From Ruminococcus albus AD2013 (GTDB taxonomy: Bacteria; Bacillota; Clostridia; Oscillospirales; Ruminococcaceae): DNA of 64,000 nucleotides. The notes beneath the pieces were generated by a model that ran no database searches, had not been told where the DNA came from, and saw nothing but the letters and a program-made list of their open reading frames with translations. This document shows, piece by piece, positions 1 through 8,126 of this stretch (the first letter of the stretch is position 1; each line of letters starts with the position of its first letter). The DNA is taken from assembly GCF_000526775.1 (NCBI RefSeq), contig NZ_JAGS01000001.1, forward strand, positions 620,001 to 684,000, written 5' to 3'. Made by a program: the position numbers and the translations under genes.

Positions 1-2027
1 ATACCTGTAACACCGCTGTTGCAGGCGTTGGTAACATTGCCCTCAACGTTCTTGACATCGAGGAATTCGCCCTCATACTGGCGGGTGCCTGTGTAGAATG
101 CGGGCTTGGTTATGGGCTGTACAGATGCCTTATTGTAATTGGTCTTTCTGCCTGAGTTATTGCCTGTGCAGTTGATACGTATATCAACAGGACCGTTGTG
201 CTTCACAACAAGGGTATATGTTCCGTTTGAATAGCTCTCGGTTATCTGGGAGCTTGTCTGGTTACGGCCTGTATCTTTAGCGGTATATGTTGGTCTGGAG
301 TTGCAGCCGTTGACCTTGAAGGTATCGGTAACAAGAGTTGACTGTGCCTTGTTATCGAAGTTGTTTGCATAAACGTCAATGTGATCGCTGTACTCGTTGA
401 TTATCGCATTTCCGTAAGCGTTGAAGTTAGCATCAAAAGTAGAGCAGGTGTTGTATTGCAGATCAATAAGCACGCCCTGATTGCGGTTGAGCTTATCGTT
501 GTTGTAAGTCACCCATGTGTTGTTATAGTGACCCGCATAGCAGGTGCCAGAGTATTCTGAAGGGAATTCTCTGTTGAATTCGTTCTGCTTGGCAGATATA
601 CTGCTCCAGCGGGAACCGAGCTGAGATTGTTTCAGCTGATACTTGAATGACTTAGCAGTGCTGTCTCTGAGACCGTAGGTGGTGGGTATAGTGGGGTAAC
701 GTCCCGTTGATTTATAGAGGTTCTTGTTATCCCAGAGATTGCCGTCATTAGGCATACGGTAAAGACCCTCGAACAGCGTCTGGTAGGTGCTGTACTTTGT
801 GTTGTCACCGCCTGAGCTTACGTCCTGTATGATGATATACTTTGTGCGGTCGATGACTTCCTGACGGGTGGGTATGCGGTAAGTGCCGTCCACCATCTTT
901 TCAAAGAAATTCAGAGTGGAATTTACATACTGATCTTTAGTGAACCAGTTACGGCAGGAATAACCTTCACTGTCCTTTACACCGCCCCATGTCTCGCCGA
1001 AATCATCGTTCCATACAAGCTCGGGACCATCAATTACGGTAGCACCGTTCATTATCATTCTCTCAGCGTGTATAGGCAGACCTGTTATCTGGCGGTACTG
1101 ATTTTTTGTGGAAAGTGATGAGCCGTCGGAACCGAGGTCTGTCCAGCCTGTATCATCGTAGCGCACGCCGAAGCAGCCGCAGTAGCCCGAAAGGTACAGA
1201 CCGAGTATCTGGGATTCAACGTCCTCGATCATACTCTCCTGTGTATACTTTTCTTCAAGCATCAGGTTCTGACCATACTTCTCGCAGGCATCACGCCACA
1301 GGCTGTTGGTCTTGAGCATTGCTATGGGATTCAGTCCCGCAGACCAGCGGTTTGCGCAGAAGTTGATGTTCAGATAACCGCCGTACTTGTTGCAGAGCTT
1401 CAGCAGGTGAGCAAAATGCTGATAACGCTGCTGGAATGTGCAGGGGTGATCCTGCGATGCAAAGCCCCAGAACTGCTCGGAATAGTTGAAGCCGATAAAG
1501 CTGGGATAATCACGGAAGAACTCGGCATATATAGTGTTCTCATAATCCTCGTCAGCGTGCTGTACATATCTGCCCTTGTTGGGTGAGTTAACGATGTTGT
1601 AATTGCTGTCGTAGTCAGGGAAATGACACTGACCGCCCGATGCAGGCTGTACCATGCACCATACACCCATATCCGAACAGGTCTTCAGCCACGATTTTGC
1701 GCACTCGTAGCCATCCTGTACCATCAGCCACTTGTGTTCGGTATTGCTCCAGTTTATCGAGAGGGAGATATTGAACACGCAGTAGGGTCTGATACTCTCG
1801 GGGATAGTTGCGATTATCTTTGCGGGGTCGGCATAATTCCATGTGTCGATGTGAACTATGAGCATAGGGCGCTCGGGGTCACATGGACGACGCATCGTTG
1901 CTGCTGCCTGTGCCGTTATGCTCACAGGTCTGACTGCCATCGGCAGCATACTGCCCACAGGTGATACCATCGTGCCGGCAAGCATCGCGCCTGACAGCAA
2001 AAAGGCACACAGTTTCTTGAATTTCAT
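1..2027 (-). CDS. Secreted GH98-family endo-glycanase with C-terminal CBM35-like module (partial, 3' end beyond left edge)
   Basis: About 675 residues are visible and the frame stays open to base 1, so the C-terminus is missing. The start ATG at 2027 has an AGGAGG at 2033-2040 and a signal peptide (MKFKKLCAFLLSG..., ending near residue 44). The catalytic part carries the pattern YAEFFRDYPSFIGFNYSEQ followed by FWGF, which I recognise from GH98 enzymes: endo-beta-galactosidases and, in gut bacteria, endo-xylanases acting on decorated glucuronoarabinoxylan. A second, beta-rich domain follows from roughly residue 400. The last visible residues (YEGEFLDVKNVEGNV) look like the start of a CBM35/CBM6 module. 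The product should act outside the cell. A 17-spacer promoter and three AACGTT operator-like sites precede it. Family call is good; the substrate (xylan or galactan) cannot be decided from the sequence. Confidence 0.72.
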   Translation of the reverse strand, partial: MKFKKLCAFLLSGAMLAGTMVSPVGSMLPMAVRPVSITAQAAATMRRPCDPERPMLIVHIDTWNYADPAKIIATIPESIRPYCVFNISLSINWSNTEHKWLMVQDGYECAKSWLKTCSDMGVWCMVQPASGGQCHFPDYDSNYNIVNSPNKGRYVQHADEDYENTIYAEFFRDYPSFIGFNYSEQFWGFASQDHPCTFQQRYQHFAHLLKLCNKYGGYLNINFCANRWSAGLNPIAMLKTNSLWRDACEKYGQNLMLEEKYTQESMIEDVESQILGLYLSGYCGCFGVRYDDTGWTDLGSDGSSLSTKNQYRQITGLPIHAERMIMNGATVIDGPELVWNDDFGETWGGVKDSEGYSCRNWFTKDQYVNSTLNFFEKMVDGTYRIPTRQEVIDRTKYIIIQDVSSGGDNTKYSTYQTLFEGLYRMPNDGNLWDNKNLYKSTGRYPTIPTTYGLRDSTAKSFKYQLKQSQLGSRWSSISAKQNEFNREFPSEYSGTCYAGHYNNTWVTYNNDKLNRNQGVLIDLQYNTCSTFDANFNAYGNAIINEYSDHIDVYANNFDNKAQSTLVTDTFKVNGCNSRPTYTAKDTGRNQTSSQITESYSNGTYTLVVKHNGPVDIRINCTGNNSGRKTNYNKASVQPITKPAFYTGTRQYEGEFLDVKNVEGNVTNACNSGVTG

Positions 2028-2046
2028 ACTATTTCCTCCTTTGTGA

Positions 2047-2183
2047 AACGTTCTGACCGTACATCTTTACACCACAGGATGAACGATCTAAAATTGTTAA
2101 ACGTTTTACTTTTGTAATTTCATTATAACTAATGCTGATAGCTATTTCAATGAAAAAAATACATATTTTATGGAGAAAACGTT
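2047..2183. promoter_or_regulatory. Three AACGTT operator-like sites around the GH98 promoter
   Basis: The palindromic core AACGTT occurs at 2047-2052, 2100-2105 and 2178-2183. The middle copy, AAAACGTTTTA on the minus strand, lies just after the predicted start of transcription, one copy lies in the leader and one upstream of the -35. A/T-flanked ACGT centres are typical of LacI-family and CcpA-like operators. The spacing fits repression, but no regulator is proven. Confidence 0.45.
2122..2150 (-). promoter_or_regulatory. Sigma-A promoter for the GH98 gene
   Basis: On the minus strand TTGAAA (2150-2145) and TATAAT (2127-2122) are separated by 17 bases. Transcription would start near 2115, giving a leader of about 88 bases. 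Confidence 0.7.
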
Positions 2184-2191
2184 CCTTGGCT

Positions 2192-4366
2192 TTAAAGTTT
2201 GCGGTACTTGTTTGGGGTATATCCCGTGAACTGTCTGAAAAGCCGCAGACAGTAGCCGTAGTCATCATATCCGCAGTGCTCTGCAATAGCGGAAAGATCC
2301 AAGTCGGTAGATATCAGCAGCCATATCATTTTCATCATGCGCTGACGAATTATATCCTGATGATAGGCTATGCCGAAGGTTTCTTTATATATCTTGCGGA
2401 AATGTCCTGCCGAGATAAGGTACTGGCTGCAAAGAGTTTCGGCTGAAAGTGGTTCTTCGTTTGTGCTGTACAGTCTGCTTCGTGCATTGATAAGCTGACG
2501 GTAATGGGGACGGCTATGCATCTCCTCAACAATTCTGACCTGAGTCATCAGTTCTTTCTCTGCTGTTTCCAGCAGTTCGGTAGAGCTGATATACTCTGTG
2601 CAAACAGATGCGATGCAGAACGAATCCATGCCGAAAAGTCCGATATACTTTTCGTTGTTGAGCATAAGAGAAGTTATGCGCTCATGCAAAAGTTCAACAG
2701 TTGTTTCTTTGTTATTCAGTCCTGCAACAGCATAGATGTTTTCCTCAAGTCTTGCAAGAACAAACTGAGATGTCAGGCTCTGCAAAGCAGCTGATATCTC
2801 CTGATGAACAGCTAACTCTGACTTCTTGTTTTTCAGCGACAGACTGTCACGGTCGATGGCAGTCTGCAGCAAAAGACAGAACACAGGCTGATGCATCTTG
2901 TCTTTGTCTATGAGTATATGAAGTTCGTGAGAAAAGCCTTTCCGATTCGGCAACCCTGTAAGTGTATCCTGATATTCCGAGAGGTTGCAGCAGTCCATAA
3001 GATACCGTATATCATTTTTCATGCGAAGTATCTCAAGGGCATTAGATACTGTTTTCATCCAGCTTCGGAAAATATGGTCATAAGTCGCGGGGATATCATA
3101 CCGTGTGACAATAAACCCCAGCGGACGGTCACTGAAAAACAGCGGAGAACAGTAGTAAACCGCAGGAGTGTCGCAGTTCTCGGTAAGTGCTGAGATGTTC
3201 AGACAATTAAACGTTCTGCTCTGACCGTTGTCTGAGGCGTTGTAGATAGTATAACAGTTAATTGCGCTGTCATCGCTGACTCCATGATTCCAGTTGCGGT
3301 AAAGGCAGAGTTCGGCTCCGCCGATATTCGGCAGGAGATATTCCGAGCCGACGAACTTTCCGCAGAAATCCCTGATGGAATGTGCTTCGGTCAGCCTTTG
3401 TTCCAGCTGATTATACAGGTGGAGAAATTCATAGAAAGCTTTTGTCCTTGCGGCGCTGAGTTCGGTATCAAGGTCTGAAAGTTTTATACCGCAGGTACAG
3501 CTGTTTCCGCAGATGACTCTTCCTCTTGGCGGAACAAAATCACCGAATTCCCCTGTCCTGAACTTTTTTAGGAGCATTTCCGTAACTATTCTTCCGAGAG
3601 CTTCACGGTTGCGCTGGAACGTTGTAAGTATCGGCGTGTGCATATGACGTTCACGCACAAATTCATATCCCACAATTGTGAGGTTTTCGGGTACAGAGAT
3701 ACCATGCGCCGAAAAAACATCGAGTATACCGTAAGCCATGTGATCGTTTGCACATATCACAGCCTGCGGCATTTTACGTTCTCCCGAAATATAGGCTTTT
3801 GCAAGTTTCTCGCCCGATGGCATCCAGAAATCACCGAACATTACACGACTCTCATCAAATGGTATGCCGTGTTTTTCCAGTGTACGGCGGTAACCGTCTA
3901 TGCGCAGGTGGGATACCGAATAATTCTGAAAACCCGTGAGCAGATCAATTTCAGTAAAACCGTGTACTGTTACAAGATGCTCCGTAAGGTCGGCTATATC
4001 ATCTGCATCTGCGGTGTTCAGAGATATGCAGTGCTCCAGATCAAAGCCTTCAAAGTAAGAGCCGACAGCTATCTGCGGAACATCACCCCTGTTATTCATC
4101 AGCTGAGATATCTGTTTGCGGTGTGTAGGATTTATGAAGGCTTCCGTCACAAGAATAAGACCGCACAGGTCGGGAGATTCTGTCAGACGATAGATGTCAT
4201 TCTCAGCCGCCAGCTGTTCATCATCATACTCGGGATCATATATATTTGATATCACCACAACGTCTGTATTATGCTGCCATGCCACAGGGATTATACCGCG
4301 GAGAAGTTCCCGCTGTTCGGTGTCAGCCGTTCTTGTCAGGATAACACCTATGATCTGCCTTTTCAT
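2192..4366 (-). CDS. Sugar-sensor (LacI-type periplasmic-binding fold) / degenerate GGDEF / AraC transcription regulator
   Basis: This 724-residue protein has no signal peptide or membrane segment. Residues 1-275 match the ligand-binding half of LacI/GalR regulators (VILTRTADTEQRELLRGI, later CANDHMAYGILDVF) but lack the LacI DNA-binding headpiece. A cysteine motif (CGNSCTCG) follows, then a GAF-like region. Next comes the start of a GGDEF fold (DTLTGLPNRKGF) with no GGDEF signature, so it should not make cyclic-di-GMP. The last 100 residues are two AraC-type helix-turn-helix units (LSAETLCSQYLISAGHF and LDLSAIAEHCGYDDYGY). It probably binds an intracellular sugar and controls nearby genes. 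It is divergent from the surface-protein gene at 4662 and lies just upstream of the GH98 gene on the same strand. Domain reading is firm for both ends, weaker for the middle. Confidence 0.78.
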   Translation of the reverse strand: MKRQIIGVILTRTADTEQRELLRGIIPVAWQHNTDVVVISNIYDPEYDDEQLAAENDIYRLTESPDLCGLILVTEAFINPTHRKQISQLMNNRGDVPQIAVGSYFEGFDLEHCISLNTADADDIADLTEHLVTVHGFTEIDLLTGFQNYSVSHLRIDGYRRTLEKHGIPFDESRVMFGDFWMPSGEKLAKAYISGERKMPQAVICANDHMAYGILDVFSAHGISVPENLTIVGYEFVRERHMHTPILTTFQRNREALGRIVTEMLLKKFRTGEFGDFVPPRGRVICGNSCTCGIKLSDLDTELSAARTKAFYEFLHLYNQLEQRLTEAHSIRDFCGKFVGSEYLLPNIGGAELCLYRNWNHGVSDDSAINCYTIYNASDNGQSRTFNCLNISALTENCDTPAVYYCSPLFFSDRPLGFIVTRYDIPATYDHIFRSWMKTVSNALEILRMKNDIRYLMDCCNLSEYQDTLTGLPNRKGFSHELHILIDKDKMHQPVFCLLLQTAIDRDSLSLKNKKSELAVHQEISAALQSLTSQFVLARLEENIYAVAGLNNKETTVELLHERITSLMLNNEKYIGLFGMDSFCIASVCTEYISSTELLETAEKELMTQVRIVEEMHSRPHYRQLINARSRLYSTNEEPLSAETLCSQYLISAGHFRKIYKETFGIAYHQDIIRQRMMKMIWLLISTDLDLSAIAEHCGYDDYGYCLRLFRQFTGYTPNKYRKL

Positions 4367-4410
4367 AGTTTTCCACCTGCCATTCTGTCAGTGTATAGTT
4401 ATTTGATATA

Positions 4411-4439
4411 ATTATAGCACGATAGCTACAATGGTTCAA
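4411..4439 (-). promoter_or_regulatory. Promoter of the sensor/AraC regulator gene
   Basis: Minus strand TTGAAC (4439-4434) and TATAAT (4416-4411) with a 17-base spacer. It faces away from the promoter at 4553-4581, so the two genes share an A/T-rich control region of about 295 bases (4367-4661). Confidence 0.7.
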
Positions 4440-4552
4440 GTGTAAAAGCATAACAGTGAACTTAATTTTGTACCAAATGCAGTTCAATACTTTATAACCT
4501 TTGTTACTCTTTACAAAAAAAATAAAATATATTCATATATTTTACAATTAGC

Positions 4553-4581
4553 TTGCCATTTTGAATTTATCATGATATAAT
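4553..4581 (+). promoter_or_regulatory. Promoter of the secreted surface protein gene
   Basis: TTGCCA (4553-4558) and TATAAT (4576-4581) with a 17-base spacer, about 80 bases before the start codon at 4662. Confidence 0.65.
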
Positions 4582-4661
4582 TATTAATATCGGACTAAAG
4601 AACCGGTTTGATAATTTATTGAAATCCTATGATTTACAGTAAACAAAAGGAGGAAGTATTA

Positions 4662-7169
4662 ATGAATAATATTTTCACAAAGCGTACTGTTGCAGCTGCG
4701 CTGGCTGTTCTTTGTGTTGCGGGAACTGTTCCCTCAGGAATAGCTTCAAATGGCTTCTGGGGTATAAATGCTGTAACCGCGTATGCTGATGCAGGATCAG
4801 GTTATACTTCGATTGCAAATGTACATGAGGTCGCAACTCTTGATGAATTTCTTGAAGCTGCAAACAATGCAGATGACTGCGATATCATCAGGCTGACAGA
4901 TTCTTTTGATCTCACTGGGGATCATACTATAAATAACAGCAATTCCTTCACAGTTGACTTTAATGGCAACACTATCTGGTATGATAGTATGGAAAAAGGT
5001 AATACGCAGAGCTATCTTTATCTCAATAATGCTGATACTCATATCACTTTCCTTGACAGCGGTCATAACGGCGGAATGTTCGCTGAAAATCCAAGAGTAG
5101 TACGTTTCATAAAAATCAGAAAGGGTACTGTCGAGATCCTTAGTGGTAATTATACAGGCGGCCTTGATATCTCAAGAACTGAATCAAACGATGCACATAT
5201 CTATATCAAAGGCGGTTATTTCGATCTTCAGAATGATGACAATGACGGACCTTTTTACAGAAACGGTTCAGGACAGTATTTCCTTACAGGCGGCTACTTT
5301 ACAGAACGCACTAATTTGAAGAAATATATTTCCGCCCCTGAAGAGGGTCATGAGTATTACGATATCAATGATGACACATACAGTTTTGGTATCCGCAAGA
5401 CAGATGCTGTATCTATCAACTCCAAGTCATTAATGATCGAACCCATTGCCGATCAGAAATATACAGGCAGCAAGATCAAGCCCCCTGTAAAAATAAAGAC
5501 ATCTTCAGGAATTCTTAATGAGAATGTTGATTTCACCGTTTCCTATGATGAAAACATCGATGTGGGCACAGCTACGGTATATATCAACGGCATCGGCAAC
5601 TTCTATGGTTCAACAACTGTTACATTCAATATCAAGGAGCTGCCTAAGTACGATATACCCACCGATATAAAAGCTCCTTTTGGCAGTACACTTGCCGATG
5701 TTGAACTGCCCAAGGCTGAAAACGGTACATGGAAATGGGAAAACAGCGATACTAAAGTCGGTGATGTTGGCACTAAAAAATTCAATGCGGTTTTTGTTCC
5801 CAATGATACCGAGCATTATCTGACAGTGGATGATATTGAAGTTCCTGTTACAGTTTATCATACCTATAAAAAGGTAGGTGCTGTTGAACCCACCTGCACA
5901 AATAACGGAAACATTTTATTCTATATCTGTTCCGATGGCAAGTACTACACCGATAATAAGGGTATAAATGAGGTCGCACCCGAAGACGTTGTTATACCTG
6001 CAAAGGGTCACACTTTCGATGATCCTGAGTGGACATGGTCTGATATGTCTTCAACTGCTGCCATCACCGCAAAGGCAACTTTCAAGTGCAAGGAATGCCG
6101 TTATTGTGATGTCTTAGATGCAAAAGTGACTGCCAGGATCGTTGATCCGACATATACAGCAAACGGCAGGTATGTGTATAACGCTGTTGTGAAATTCGAC
6201 GGTAAAACATATACTGATACCATGGAAGTAGATATCCCGAAGCTGGAGCTTACTTATGTTGCTGAGGTCGAACCGACCTGTCTCAAGGATGGTCATATCA
6301 GTTACTGGTACGATGGGGTAAATAACAAGTATTTTGCTGATGCAAAGGGAGAAACTGAAATATCCAAGGAAAAGACTGTAATTGAAGCAACAGGTCATGA
6401 TCTTGGAAAGCCTGTCTGGAAATGGAGCGAAGATCATTCGTCGGCAACACTGTCTTCGACCTGCTCTAAGTGCAACAGCGTGGTCGGTACAACTGCATTG
6501 ATAAAATCTGTTACCACCGAACCTACTTATACTTCCGATGGTAAGATCGTTTACACTGCATCTGCTAAGTTAGAAGGCAAGGTCTATACCGATACTCAGG
6601 AAGTACGGATCCCTAAGCTGGTCTACAATGCACCTGAAATTACTTACGAACAGGGTTACGGTGCAGTCAAACTCAGCTGGAAAGAAATTGAGGGTGCTGA
6701 TAAATATGCAATAGTAGCCTATATCAGCGGCAGATGGTCTATTATCGGTGAGAACAAGAGCACCAGCTTTGTTATTAATGATCTGAAAGAAGGTCAGGAG
6801 TACAAGGTAGCTGTTATTACCTACGCTTATGGTAACTGGGTAACTGATGTTTCTAACGCTATCGTTGTTTCTCCCAAGGTTACTACTACAAAATATCCTG
6901 CTGTAAAAAACATCGAATACAACGAGGAGTACCATCAGTTCAGACTCACCTGGACAAAGGTTAAGGATGCCGAAAAATACGGTGTAGCTGTTTACCTCGC
7001 AGGCAGATGGGTGATACTTGATCAGAATATCTCCGCATCTACTCCGTATTTTACTTCACCTAAGCTTAAAGCAGGTCAGACCTATAAAATGGTCATATGC
7101 GCTAAGGTAGGCGGCAAGTGGGGTACATCGGCACTTAACAGCAGAGCATTTACAGTTACTGTTAAGTGA
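4662..7169 (+). CDS. Large secreted surface protein with beta-helix, MBG-like, repeat and CBM37-like modules
   Basis: The start at 4662 has AGGAGG at 4649-4654; an in-frame codon at 4629 lacks a binding site. The 835-residue product begins with a signal peptide (AAALAVLCVAGTVPSG, cleavage near residue 42). Residues 55-220 look like a short parallel beta-helix (FLEAANNADDCDIIRLTDSF). A bacterial Ig-like/MBG domain follows. Then come two copies of a repeat with paired EPTC ... GKYYTD ... AKGHTF and EPTYT ... YTDT.EV.IPKL patterns, common in Firmicute surface proteins. The last 180 residues are two related FN3-like modules. The final one (EYHQFRLTWTKVKDAEKYG, AVYLAGRW) matches the C-terminus of the pectinase at 61334 and resembles CBM37. 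No catalytic domain is visible. It probably binds cell wall or plant fibre. Confidence 0.7.
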   Translation: MNNIFTKRTVAAALAVLCVAGTVPSGIASNGFWGINAVTAYADAGSGYTSIANVHEVATLDEFLEAANNADDCDIIRLTDSFDLTGDHTINNSNSFTVDFNGNTIWYDSMEKGNTQSYLYLNNADTHITFLDSGHNGGMFAENPRVVRFIKIRKGTVEILSGNYTGGLDISRTESNDAHIYIKGGYFDLQNDDNDGPFYRNGSGQYFLTGGYFTERTNLKKYISAPEEGHEYYDINDDTYSFGIRKTDAVSINSKSLMIEPIADQKYTGSKIKPPVKIKTSSGILNENVDFTVSYDENIDVGTATVYINGIGNFYGSTTVTFNIKELPKYDIPTDIKAPFGSTLADVELPKAENGTWKWENSDTKVGDVGTKKFNAVFVPNDTEHYLTVDDIEVPVTVYHTYKKVGAVEPTCTNNGNILFYICSDGKYYTDNKGINEVAPEDVVIPAKGHTFDDPEWTWSDMSSTAAITAKATFKCKECRYCDVLDAKVTARIVDPTYTANGRYVYNAVVKFDGKTYTDTMEVDIPKLELTYVAEVEPTCLKDGHISYWYDGVNNKYFADAKGETEISKEKTVIEATGHDLGKPVWKWSEDHSSATLSSTCSKCNSVVGTTALIKSVTTEPTYTSDGKIVYTASAKLEGKVYTDTQEVRIPKLVYNAPEITYEQGYGAVKLSWKEIEGADKYAIVAYISGRWSIIGENKSTSFVINDLKEGQEYKVAVITYAYGNWVTDVSNAIVVSPKVTTTKYPAVKNIEYNEEYHQFRLTWTKVKDAEKYGVAVYLAGRWVILDQNISASTPYFTSPKLKAGQTYKMVICAKVGGKWGTSALNSRAFTVTVK

Positions 7170-7222
7170 TAATTTCCTGCGGCGTATTACTAAAATATAA
7201 GGCTCCATAGCCTGAAATAAAC

Positions 7223-7267
7223 AGAGCTCAGCGTACCAAAACACAGTATGCTGAGCTCTTGTTTTTG
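7223..7267 (+). terminator. Rho-independent terminator after the surface protein gene
   Basis: Arms AGAGCTCAGC (7223-7232) and GCTGAGCTCT (7250-7259) are perfect complements, followed by TTGTTTTTG. The arms are almost the same as those of the terminator at 61257-61294. Confidence 0.85.
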
Positions 7268-7270
7268 CAC

Positions 7271-7302
7271 TAAAAATGCCTGTACCACAGGGAACAGGCA
7301 TT
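7271..7302 (-). terminator. Terminator of the minus-strand zinc-ribbon gene
   Basis: Arms AATGCCTGT (7275-7283) and ACAGGCATT (7294-7302), followed on the minus strand by TTTTTA. It faces the terminator at 7223-7267, as expected for converging genes. Confidence 0.75.
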
Positions 7303-7308
7303 CGATTT

Positions 7309-8112
7309 TTATTTTATGGTGTCTTCGTTTTCGACCACAGGAGGTATCTCGCCCTCGTTGGGTGAACCATCTGCATTGATGCTTCCCATATCCTCGTCCA
7401 TTCCGAAGATATGCCAGTAACCGCCTGATCTTCCAACGTATATGAACAGCTTTGACTGCTGACTGCCCTTAGCCCCGCGGAATTCGATATTAGTTACGAC
7501 CTCGCATACTTCACTGAGCTTAGGCGCAGAACCGTGCTGTTCCTTGTAAGCTGTCATATCATAATCATCCGGCGAAAGGGGAGTCATGTCCCCGAACTTA
7601 ACAGTTATGCTGTACCCTGCGCCGTAGGTATCGGTGAATTCCTGATACAGCGCTTTCATGTATTCCTCTTTACTGAGCCCCGATGCCTGCCTGTCATCAT
7701 CGTATTCCCGCTTTATCTCTTTCGGGAAGCATTTGACGAACTTGTCGTAATCCCCCTGAGATATGGCAGTAAAATACTGCTGTATGACCTCTTCCTTGGT
7801 ATTTGAGAAAACTGCACCGCTCTTGTAAAGTGCGAATCCAAGCACGATCAAAGCCGCGATCACTACTACTATCAGAAAATGGACTTTAGCTTTCGGATCA
7901 GTCCTCTTTTGTACCTGCCCCTGCTTTTCTTCCTTAGCCCATTTTGCATACAGCTTCTTGTCCTCTTCCGTCTGCATACGCAGTGGCTTTTTTCTTGCTG
8001 CTTTTCTGTATTTTTTTACAGATTCTGCGACTTTAGCGGGCTTGCCGTAGCCGCATTTGTCGCAGTATTCTCCGCTGTAATAATGTCCGCATGACTTACA
8101 GATCTTTCCCAT
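7309..8112 (-). CDS. Zinc-ribbon, single-pass membrane protein with NTF2-like outer domain
   Basis: The 267-residue protein opens with a zinc ribbon (CKSCGHYY, then CDKCGYG, four cysteines in CxxC pairs). A basic linker and one membrane helix follow (FLIVVVIAALIVLGFALY, about residues 79-98). The outer domain of about 150 residues resembles DUF4878/NTF2-like folds (VIQQYFTAISQGDYDKF). Its start lies 14 bases after the stop of the sensor/GGDEF gene at 8127, with GAGG before it, so the two are probably co-transcribed. The function is unknown. The layout (cytosolic zinc ribbon, helix, outer domain) is common in Clostridia and suggests an envelope-stress or assembly role, which is inference. Confidence 0.6.
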   Translation of the reverse strand: MGKICKSCGHYYSGEYCDKCGYGKPAKVAESVKKYRKAARKKPLRMQTEEDKKLYAKWAKEEKQGQVQKRTDPKAKVHFLIVVVIAALIVLGFALYKSGAVFSNTKEEVIQQYFTAISQGDYDKFVKCFPKEIKREYDDDRQASGLSKEEYMKALYQEFTDTYGAGYSITVKFGDMTPLSPDDYDMTAYKEQHGSAPKLSEVCEVVTNIEFRGAKGSQQSKLFIYVGRSGGYWHIFGMDEDMGSINADGSPNEGEIPPVVENEDTIK

Positions 8113-8126
8113 ATATAACCTCTGTA

